DNA of 10,067 nucleotides from Actinomycetes bacterium (GTDB lineage Bacteria > Actinomycetota > Actinomycetes > Actinomycetales > Microbacteriaceae): positions 1-10,067 of the forward strand of contig JAEYAG010000075.1 in assembly GCA_023451265.1 (NCBI GenBank), written 5' to 3'. A program made the position numbers and the translations under genes. The notes under the pieces are model-generated. The model ran no database searches and was not told where the DNA came from. It was given only the letters and a program-made list of their open reading frames with translations. Shown here in pieces: positions 1-6,976 of this stretch (within the stretch, counting starts at the first letter, position 1; every line of letters starts with the position of its first letter).

Positions 1-78
1 CTGCGAGGTGACCTCGGTGCGTTCGCCGGTGAGGCCTGCCGCCGCGGTGCGGGTCAGTCGGGTGTCGCCGAGGGTCAC
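1..78 (-). CDS. Start of a gene downstream of MoxR, probably a DUF58 protein (partial)
   Basis: A GTG codon at 78-76 overlaps the TGA stop of the MoxR gene (77-75) in a GTGA arrangement and opens a frame that continues without a stop to the left edge, giving 26 residues beginning MTLGDTRLTRTAAAGLTGER. No domain is visible in so short a piece. The DUF58 call rests on established gene order: MoxR-type ATPases are very often followed directly by a DUF58 (VWA-like) membrane protein, and actinobacterial DUF58 proteins can carry a polar, Thr/Arg-rich cytoplasmic N-terminus like this one. The overlap implies translational coupling to MoxR. The existence of the gene is fairly secure; its identity is inference and could equally be another membrane partner of MoxR. 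Confidence 0.6.
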   Translation of the reverse strand, partial: MTLGDTRLTRTAAAGLTGERTEVTSQ

Positions 79-1040
79 GCGCCCTCCCGGCGGGTGGGCG
101 GCGGCACGTCCAGCAGCACCTGGCCGATGACGGCCTCCTGCGTCACCCCGTCGAACTCGGCCTCCGGGTGCAGGATGAGCCGGTGGGCGAGCACCGCGAC
201 CGCGAGCCGCTTGACGTCGTCGGGCGTGACGTAGGTGCGGCCGTGGGCGGCCGCCGACGCGCGCGAGGCGCGGGTGAGGGCGAGGGCGCCGCGGATGCTG
301 ACGCCCAGACGCACCTCGTCGGCCGAGCGCGTGCCGTCCACGAGACGGGCGATGTAGTCGAGCACGAGCGCGTCGACGTAGACGTCGGCGGCGAGCTCGG
401 CCATGCCGGCGAGCGCGCCGGGGGTGATCACCGGCGCGAGCTCGGCGGTCGCGACGGCGGCCTGGTCGAGGATGCGCACCGTCGCGGCGTGGTCGGGGTA
501 GCCGAGCGAGGTCCGCAGCAGAAAGCGGTCCAGCTGCGCCTCGGGCAGCCGGTAGGTGCCGGCCTGCTCGACGGGATTCTGGGTCGCCAGCACGAGGAAG
601 GGCCGCCCGACATCGCGGGTGACGCCGTCGATCGTGACGCGCCCCTCCTCCATGACCTCCAGCAGCGCCGCCTGCGTCTTCGGGCTCGCGCGGTTGATCT
701 CGTCGGCGAGCACGATGTTGGCGAAGATGGGCCCGGCGTGGAACTCGAATGCGCCGGTCTTCTGGTCGTAGACGGTGATGCCGGTGATGTCGCCGGGGAG
801 GAGGTCGGGCGTGAACTGGATGCGGGTCGTCGTGCCCTGCACCGACTGCGCCACCGCGCGCGCGAGAGATGTCTTGCCCGTGCCCGGCACGTCCTCGATG
901 AGGACGTGCCCCTCGCTCAGCATCGCCGTGAGGACGAGCTCGACGACGTGCCGCTTGCCGAGGACGGCGCGCTCGACATTGTCGGCCAGCTGGGAGAACG
1001 TCTGGGCGAACCAGGTCGCCTGCTCGGTCGTGATCGTCAT
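75..1040 (-). CDS. MoxR-family AAA+ ATPase
   Basis: This 321-residue protein is a complete MoxR-type AAA+ ATPase of usual family length. Visible motifs in order are Walker A EDVPGTGKTS (residues 49-58, K56), Walker B NIVLADEIN (108-116, D113/E114), sensor 1 LATQNP (151-156), the arginine-finger segment EAQLDRF (167-173, R172) and a sensor-2-like GVSIRG (246-251). The C-terminal helical lid ends in VLAHRLILHP. It has no signal peptide or membrane segment, so it is cytoplasmic. MoxR proteins use ATP to remodel or assemble partner proteins, typically with VWA-domain partners such as DUF58 proteins. The ATG at 1040 is chosen because AGGAG lies eight bases upstream and because ATGA overlaps the stop of the giant gene; the open frame extends further upstream, but only inside that gene. 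Its client is unknown; the coupled giant exported protein or its export/assembly route is an obvious candidate. Confidence 0.93.
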   Translation of the reverse strand: MTITTEQATWFAQTFSQLADNVERAVLGKRHVVELVLTAMLSEGHVLIEDVPGTGKTSLARAVAQSVQGTTTRIQFTPDLLPGDITGITVYDQKTGAFEFHAGPIFANIVLADEINRASPKTQAALLEVMEEGRVTIDGVTRDVGRPFLVLATQNPVEQAGTYRLPEAQLDRFLLRTSLGYPDHAATVRILDQAAVATAELAPVITPGALAGMAELAADVYVDALVLDYIARLVDGTRSADEVRLGVSIRGALALTRASRASAAAHGRTYVTPDDVKRLAVAVLAHRLILHPEAEFDGVTQEAVIGQVLLDVPPPTRREGA

Positions 1041-4000
1041 GGGGTGCTCTCCTGGGGGGAAGGGGTGCAGCGGGCGGACAGCTGTGCGGTGGCGTCGTCC
1101 AGGCGCCAGCCCTGGCGCGACCAGTCGACCTCGACGGCGATGCCGGTGACCTGCACCGCGGCGTCGGGGACGAGCCAGGGGGTCTCGCCGGCCGGCAGGA
1201 CCTCGCCGTTCTCGTCGAGATAGGTGATGCGGCTCGCGTCGAAGGTGATGGCGGCCAGCGATCCCGTGGAGCTCGACGTGCGGGTGAGCTCGCTGCCGCC
1301 GGTGCAGGCGCCGAGGCCCCAGCTGGCCTGCACCTGGTAGGGCGCGCTGCCGGCGGCGGGACTGACCGTGCCCCAGGCGGACTGCCACCAGCCGGAGGTG
1401 TGCTCGTAGCGCACCTGGATGCGCGGATCGGTGTCGAAGACGGTGCTGCCGGGCCAGCCGCTGAAGGCGACGACGTTCTCGTTGGGGACGGCCTCGCGCG
1501 AGGTCGGCTGCTGGTCGATCGTCCACGTCGCGCGGTTGCCGTCGACGTGGGCGGTCGGTCCGACGACGAACGTGTATCCGGTGGGCGCCGCCCCGCTCTG
1601 CACGGCGCGCACCTCGGCGGTCGTGGTCGTGCTGCCGAACGAGCGACCGTCGAACCACGACTCCGCGCACAGCACGAACGTGTAGAGGCGCCCGTCGTCG
1701 AGGCCGCGGAAGACCTCAGGCGAGCCGTTCGGCGATGTGCGGCAGGTCTGCCCGTCGGGCACGATGCCGTACCGGACCGTCGCCCCGTCGCCGCCGGGAG
1801 TGGCGGTGCCGGTCGCCGTCACGTCGACCTTGCCCCGGCCGACGTTGACCGCCGACAAGGTGAGCGCGGGCGACGTGGGCGCGCCGATGCCGTGCGCGAG
1901 GACAACCATCGACCCGGGCGCGGGCCCCGGCAGGCCCGGCGGCACATCGTAGCGCGACAGCGGCGTCACCGTCACCGGGGTGTCGGTGTTCGCCCCGACC
2001 CGGAAGGACGCCACCGCCATCTGCGTCTGATTCGGCGCGACCGCGACCGTCTGCGTCTCCCCCGCGGGGCTGCTGATCTGCAGCGCACCGGTGTTCGCAG
2101 CATCCACACCACGGATCGTCAGCGACGCGACCCCGCCCTCGGGACCGGCGACGACGGGCGTGGCGATCGCATCGGTGGGCGCGGCGGGCGGGTCGTAGGC
2201 CCACGCCGTGGTGCGCACCGCGGCCCGCGAGAAGCCGACGGCGTTCGTGGCGACGACCTCGTAGACGCGCTGCTCGCCGTTGGGCGCGGCGATGGCGGGG
2301 CACGTGCCCTGCGGGCTGCAGGTGGCGACCTTCTGGCCGCCCTGGCGCACTTCGAACCCGGTGAGTGCGGGGTACGCGGCCTGCGCGGCACCGGGGTCGA
2401 CCCGCAGCGTCACGCTGCCGTCGGCGTAGCCCGACTGGGTGATGCTCGCCGGCGCCTGGGGGAACCCCTGCAGGTCCAGCAGCAGACGGCCGTCGCGCGC
2501 TGCGGCACTCTGCCGGCCCTGCGCGTCGCGGACCGTGAAGGTCGCGGCGCAGGTCGCGCCGGGGGCGTCGTCGGTCCAGCTCGCGGTCACCCGGGTCGCC
2601 GACGCGACGGCGAACGTCACGCCGGTGCAGGCGCCCGCGGGGGCGACGGCGACCAGCTGCAGCGGCGTGCTCGGCAGCGGGTTGACCTCGCCGGAGGCGC
2701 CGACGACCTCGATCGTGCACGACCTGCCCGCGGCCTGGCTGCACTGCTGCTGCACCGAGCCGCCCTGCGGCAGCGTGGAGGGGGCGGCGCCGACCCGCAG
2801 CGCGATGCGCGCGGGGGTGACGCCGGGGTGGCTGGTGACCTCGACGACGACGCCCTCGACCGTGCCCGGCGCGGCGTCGTCGCGGCCCCGGACCGTCAGC
2901 TGCGCGCCGGCGAGGGTGACGTCGAAGGATGCCGCGGTGTCGGCGACACGGTACTCGATCGCCTCCGGGCGCCCCTGCCACGTGGTCATCGACCCGAGGT
3001 CGAACGCGTGGGTCTCGCCGGGGGCGACTTCGAGGGAGGCGGGCGCGAGCGTCGGCTGCGGGTCGATCGGGGTGACCACGACCGGCACCGAGAGCACCGT
3101 CCAGTTCGTCTGTCCCGCCAGTCGCACCGACACGAGGCAGGCATCGGTCCAGGGCGCGCCCGCGCCAGCCGTGTAGCGGATGGTCGTGCCGGTCTCGAGC
3201 GTGCAGGTGGCTGCCTCGCGCGCGCCGGCGGCACGGACCGCGGCGCCGTCGTCACCGCCGACCTCGAGCGTCGCCCCGCGCGGCACGGCCACCATCGTGG
3301 CAAGGTCGGCGTCGGCCTGCTCACCCTCGCCGACGGTCAGCGGCGCGATGCCCGGGCGCAGCGCGAGCGACACCTCGGAGGCGGCGGGGATGCGCAGGAA
3401 CGCATAGGTGGTCACGGTTCCGCCGGCGGTATCTCCCGTGACGGAGAAGGGGATGAGATGGGCGCTGTCGTCGACGCGTCCGCGCAGGCGCGCGCCGTCG
3501 GCGACGATGCCCGCCGGCGCACCCCACAGCCCGACGGTCAGCTCCGCGGCATCCCCTCCCGACCACAGCACCTTGCCGCGCAGCACGTCGATGCCGTCGG
3601 CGAGATCGTCGCGGTTCTCCACCGTGAGCACGGTGTCCTCCACGACCGGATAGTCCGGCACGCGCTGGCTCACGACCTTGACGACCAGCAGTCCCCGCGC
3701 GGTGTTGCCGGAGGTGGACTCCACGTCGTACAGGAACGACATCGTGGCGGGCTCGGTGCCTGCGGCGATCGTGACGGTGTCGTCGGTGATCGACTCGATG
3801 AGGTCGTTCAGCCGGGTGAACTCCGGGGTCGGCGTGCCGTCGAGGGCGAGCTCGGGGACATCCGGCCGCACCGCGACGAGCGTCAGCGCGCCCTGCATAG
3901 GGTCGAGGTCGTTGGCGAGGGGGTGCACCCGGATGACGCTGTCGGCGCCCGCCTGCACGTGGACGTAGTCGGTGTAGGTGACCGGGGCCGGGTCGGCGTC

Positions 4001-6976
4001 GCCGCTCAGCACCCCGATGCGCACCGTGCCGGTGCCGGTGGCCCCCTGCGGATCGAGGACCCGGTAGGTGAAGGAGTCCTGACCGTTCGTGCCCGCGAGG
4101 CTCGTGTACACGATCGAGGTGCCGTCGGCGGAGATCACCGCCGAGCCGTGCGTGGGCTGGGTCACGATGCGGTCCAGCCGTACGACGTCGCCGTCGGGAT
4201 CCATGCCGAAGCCGTCGAAGGGGATCGTCGTCGACAGCCCGCTGAGCACGCGCCCCGACAGCCGCGTGGGCAGCGGTTCGCGGTTGGTGTCGTCGGCGAC
4301 CACCCGCACGCGCACCGTCGCGATGTCACCCAGCGTGGGCGCGCCGGTCGTGAACGCCCGATAGCCGACGCTGTACTCCCCCGGCTGGTCGGGGGCGAGG
4401 TAGCGCAGCAGATCGCCGGACGCGAAGGCGAGCGCGTCGACGGTGGAGGACTCGATCGACTCCGGGTCGAGCCGCGGCCGGGTGCCGGGCGCGGCGACGT
4501 CGTTGGCGAGCACGGGGATGTCGACCTGCGCACCGGCGCGCACGATGACGGAGTCGTCCACCGCGATCGGCGCCGCCTCGGCGGCCGGCGGCAGCAGGTA
4601 CACCGTCGCCTGCCCCTCCACCTGCGAGCCCTCGTCGGCGGTGCCGTCGCTGACGCGGTACGACACCGTGCCGAGCGGCCCCGACTGCCCCGACGCCGTC
4701 GACCCCGACACCCGCAGCTGGCTCTGACCCACGGCATCCGCCGCCAGCGACGACCCCGACGCGGCATGCACGACGACGTCGCTGAGCAGCAGCACCCGGC
4801 CGGTCGGGTTGGAGACCGCGGCGAAGACGTCGACGGTCGCGTCGGCCTGCGGCCGGACGAAGGCGACGACGGGAGCCGTGGACAGGTCCGCGGGGGCGTC
4901 GGGCGCGAGCAGCGTGACGCGCACGGTGCCCGTGGCGTCGTGACCGCCGCCGGAGACCGTCACGGCGACGCGGTACGTGCCGGGCGCGGCGGCGGCGAAG
5001 TCGAACTGCGTCGAGCCGCCGACGACCGTCGCCGACGCGGCGGCGTCGTCGAGAACGCGCGCCGCCGTCAGCGCGAGATTTCCCGCCGTCCCCGTGACGT
5101 GGGGCGCGACGTCCACCGTGACCCGCGAGTCGGCGACGCCGGTGACGGCGAAGGACTGCACGACCGGCTGCGCGTCGCCGCGCACTCGCACGACGAGCTG
5201 CTTCGTCGTGGTCGCCCCGCGCGCGTCGGCGACCGTCAGGGTCATCGCGGCGGACTGCTCATCGGCGGAGCCGGTGTCGTTGTGCTGGAAGACGACGTCG
5301 CCCTGCGGCGTCGTCGCGACCTGGCCGAGCCCCGACTCGTCGGTCGCCGACAGCAGCAGCACGGGGTCGCCCTCGGGGTCGACCCAGTCGCCCAGCACCG
5401 GCAGGCTGATCGTGCCGCCGGGCGCGACCTCGGGCGACGGCCAGTCCTGCTGGCAGCCGTCCACACCGCACCACACCGGCGCGGAGTTCTCGTCCTCGCC
5501 GACCACCCGCAGCATCACGGTCGCCGGCTGCGACATCAGCCCGTCGGGACTCGTGCCATCGGTCACGGCGTACGAGAAGCTCGCGGTGCCCGCGGCATCC
5601 GGAGCCACCCGCACCGCCAGACGCTGGCGGTCATCGGTGGTCGTGACGACCCCGAAGGCGGGATCGAGCCCCGTGACGGATGCCGGGTCCACCGCGAGCA
5701 CGTCCTCATTGGGATCGTGGTCGTTGAGCAGCACGGGAAGCGACACGAGTTCGCCCGGGCGCACGCCGAACGTGTCGTCCTCCGCGACCGGCGGTCGCGG
5801 GTCGATGACCGGCGGCGGCTCCTGCGCGTTGGTCGTCGACGCCGTCTGCACGTCGTCGTCGAGGTTCCAGTCCTGACTCGACGGCAGCAGCGCCCCATCC
5901 GGGGCCGACCAGACCCAGCCCGACCGCGCGTCGTTGAGCACGAGGGAGTCCCCCGCCGCGACGAACGTGGGCCGGCGCTGCGCCGGCAGCGTCAGGCCGC
6001 CGTAGTCGAGCGTCACGTCGCCGCCCGTCGACGTCCAGAGCGTCCCGGGGCCGGCGCCCTCGGGCAGCCACGCCGCCGACACGGTCTCGCCGTCGACGAC
6101 GGGACGGGCGGGCGTTCCGCGCGCGGTCGTGCTGTCGCCGAAGACGCGCTCGGCCGTCTCGTCCGCGACGTCCAGCCGCACGAGTCCGCTCTCGTCCGCG
6201 AGGTAGACGGCGTCGCCGGTGACGGCGCGGCTCACCGCGACCGTGCCCGCCGTGCCGGTGTCGCCCGCGGCGCCCGCGGTCCAGAAACGGCCCGCGGCGG
6301 TGTCCAGCAGCACCCAGTCGTCGCCGGCGGCCGTCAGCGCCGGCGCGTCCCCGTCCGCCTGGATCTCGTCGGAGCGCTCCACCTGCCCCGACGTGATGTC
6401 CACGCGCACGACGGTGCCGGCATCGGCGGAATAGCTGAACAGGTCGCCGCCCGCCGTCACCGAGATCGCGTCGGAGGTGTGCGGCGCGGCATCCTCGCCC
6501 TCCGCCTCCTCGGCACCCCCGGCGCGGGGATCGATCTGCGCGAGCGAACCCGTCGACAGCCGACCGGCGTACACCGCGCCGGCGTCGGTGCGGTACGCGA
6601 CGAAGTCGCCGGCGCTGTCGGTCTCGGCGGTGCCCGCCGGTGCGGCGCTCGCGTCGCGCAGCCCCTCGGTGTCGAGGTCGATCGGCACGGCGTCGTCGAT
6701 CCGGATGACCTTCGAGTCGCTGTCGGTGAACATGTACGCGCCCGTCGGGGCAGTGACGATCCGGCTGGGGTTGCTGACGGCGCGCACCGTGTCGAGCTCG
6801 CCGATCGCGGTGTTCACCCGGGCGTAGCGCAGGCCGTCGGCCTGCAGGACCCACGCCGTGACGTCGCGCGGCGGGGTCTCCTGCGCGTCCAGTCCCGGCC
6901 AGGCGATGCTCACCCCCGCGACGAGCGCGACGACGGCACCGGTGGCGGCAAGCCCCGCGACGGTTCCCCGGCGCAT
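1037..6976 (-). CDS. Giant exported protein with propeller-like, cadherin/Ig-like and FN3-like domains
   Basis: This 1979-residue protein probably acts outside the membrane. Residues 5-26 form a hydrophobic signal peptide or signal anchor after MRRG. Residues 37-390 hold short WVL/VYLAD/VRLDV-type strand units resembling a beta-propeller, followed by a Pro-rich hinge (387-396). From 397 come tandem cadherin-/Big_9-like repeats marked by LPVLLNDHDPNED, then diverged Ig-like domains to about 1505. FN3-like domains follow (1506-1597, with VYEVVATNAVGFS, and two more to about 1795), then a Trp-rich terminal domain. All fourteen cysteines lie in closely spaced pairs. No LPxTG motif, C-terminal membrane helix or catalytic motif is seen. 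The ATG at 6976 is chosen because it shares TGATG with the kinase stop, follows GGACGGGA by eight bases and starts directly at the signal segment; an earlier ATG at 7060 would add an Arg-rich stretch inside the kinase frame. Its role is unknown; adhesin, envelope scaffold or ligand-sensing partner of the kinase are all possible. Confidence 0.9.
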   Translation of the reverse strand: MRRGTVAGLAATGAVVALVAGVSIAWPGLDAQETPPRDVTAWVLQADGLRYARVNTAIGELDTVRAVSNPSRIVTAPTGAYMFTDSDSKVIRIDDAVPIDLDTEGLRDASAAPAGTAETDSAGDFVAYRTDAGAVYAGRLSTGSLAQIDPRAGGAEEAEGEDAAPHTSDAISVTAGGDLFSYSADAGTVVRVDITSGQVERSDEIQADGDAPALTAAGDDWVLLDTAAGRFWTAGAAGDTGTAGTVAVSRAVTGDAVYLADESGLVRLDVADETAERVFGDSTTARGTPARPVVDGETVSAAWLPEGAGPGTLWTSTGGDVTLDYGGLTLPAQRRPTFVAAGDSLVLNDARSGWVWSAPDGALLPSSQDWNLDDDVQTASTTNAQEPPPVIDPRPPVAEDDTFGVRPGELVSLPVLLNDHDPNEDVLAVDPASVTGLDPAFGVVTTTDDRQRLAVRVAPDAAGTASFSYAVTDGTSPDGLMSQPATVMLRVVGEDENSAPVWCGVDGCQQDWPSPEVAPGGTISLPVLGDWVDPEGDPVLLLSATDESGLGQVATTPQGDVVFQHNDTGSADEQSAAMTLTVADARGATTTKQLVVRVRGDAQPVVQSFAVTGVADSRVTVDVAPHVTGTAGNLALTAARVLDDAAASATVVGGSTQFDFAAAAPGTYRVAVTVSGGGHDATGTVRVTLLAPDAPADLSTAPVVAFVRPQADATVDVFAAVSNPTGRVLLLSDVVVHAASGSSLAADAVGQSQLRVSGSTASGQSGPLGTVSYRVSDGTADEGSQVEGQATVYLLPPAAEAAPIAVDDSVIVRAGAQVDIPVLANDVAAPGTRPRLDPESIESSTVDALAFASGDLLRYLAPDQPGEYSVGYRAFTTGAPTLGDIATVRVRVVADDTNREPLPTRLSGRVLSGLSTTIPFDGFGMDPDGDVVRLDRIVTQPTHGSAVISADGTSIVYTSLAGTNGQDSFTYRVLDPQGATGTGTVRIGVLSGDADPAPVTYTDYVHVQAGADSVIRVHPLANDLDPMQGALTLVAVRPDVPELALDGTPTPEFTRLNDLIESITDDTVTIAAGTEPATMSFLYDVESTSGNTARGLLVVKVVSQRVPDYPVVEDTVLTVENRDDLADGIDVLRGKVLWSGGDAAELTVGLWGAPAGIVADGARLRGRVDDSAHLIPFSVTGDTAGGTVTTYAFLRIPAASEVSLALRPGIAPLTVGEGEQADADLATMVAVPRGATLEVGGDDGAAVRAAGAREAATCTLETGTTIRYTAGAGAPWTDACLVSVRLAGQTNWTVLSVPVVVTPIDPQPTLAPASLEVAPGETHAFDLGSMTTWQGRPEAIEYRVADTAASFDVTLAGAQLTVRGRDDAAPGTVEGVVVEVTSHPGVTPARIALRVGAAPSTLPQGGSVQQQCSQAAGRSCTIEVVGASGEVNPLPSTPLQLVAVAPAGACTGVTFAVASATRVTASWTDDAPGATCAATFTVRDAQGRQSAAARDGRLLLDLQGFPQAPASITQSGYADGSVTLRVDPGAAQAAYPALTGFEVRQGGQKVATCSPQGTCPAIAAPNGEQRVYEVVATNAVGFSRAAVRTTAWAYDPPAAPTDAIATPVVAGPEGGVASLTIRGVDAANTGALQISSPAGETQTVAVAPNQTQMAVASFRVGANTDTPVTVTPLSRYDVPPGLPGPAPGSMVVLAHGIGAPTSPALTLSAVNVGRGKVDVTATGTATPGGDGATVRYGIVPDGQTCRTSPNGSPEVFRGLDDGRLYTFVLCAESWFDGRSFGSTTTTAEVRAVQSGAAPTGYTFVVGPTAHVDGNRATWTIDQQPTSREAVPNENVVAFSGWPGSTVFDTDPRIQVRYEHTSGWWQSAWGTVSPAAGSAPYQVQASWGLGACTGGSELTRTSSSTGSLAAITFDASRITYLDENGEVLPAGETPWLVPDAAVQVTGIAVEVDWSRQGWRLDDATAQLSARCTPSPQESTP
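1049..1053 (-). promoter_or_regulatory. Ribosome binding site of the MoxR gene
   Basis: AGGAG on the minus strand lies eight bases before the ATG at 1040, inside the last codons of the giant gene. It is the strongest Shine-Dalgarno-like match seen in the operon and decides the MoxR start. It suggests that MoxR can initiate on its own as well as by coupling through the ATGA overlap. Confidence 0.75.
3668..5788 (-). repeat. Protein-level tandem cadherin-/Big_9-like repeats inside the giant gene
   Basis: Five recognisable copies share a core in which a short strand with P(V/F) is followed by a D-P-x-x-D turn: LPVLLNDHDPNEDVL (residues 413-427), LPVLGDWVDPEGDPVLL (525-541), IPVLANDVAAPGTRP (820-834), IPFDGFGMDPDGDVV (918-932) and VHPLANDLDPMQGAL (1017-1031). 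Copies begin about 90-110 residues apart, and two more diverged domains sit between the second and third. DPDGD/DPEGD turns in cadherin-like and tandem-95 type domains often bind calcium. The copies are strongly diverged from each other, so this is old duplication rather than a recent DNA repeat. Confidence 0.7.

Noticed and set aside
1041..1670. An upstream extension of the MoxR frame to 1670
   Set aside because: The extension lies inside the giant gene and is Arg/His-rich. The ATG at 1040 has a strong AGGAG and the expected MoxR N-terminus.
1716..2981. A 421-codon minus-strand frame inside the giant gene
   Set aside because: It lies in another frame of a gene with a convincing product, and its own translation is Arg/Gly/His-rich low complexity.
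3668..5788. Recent DNA-level repeats or recombination in the giant gene
   Set aside because: The repeats are visible only at protein level. I see no long identical nucleotide stretches between copies, so recent duplication is not supported.
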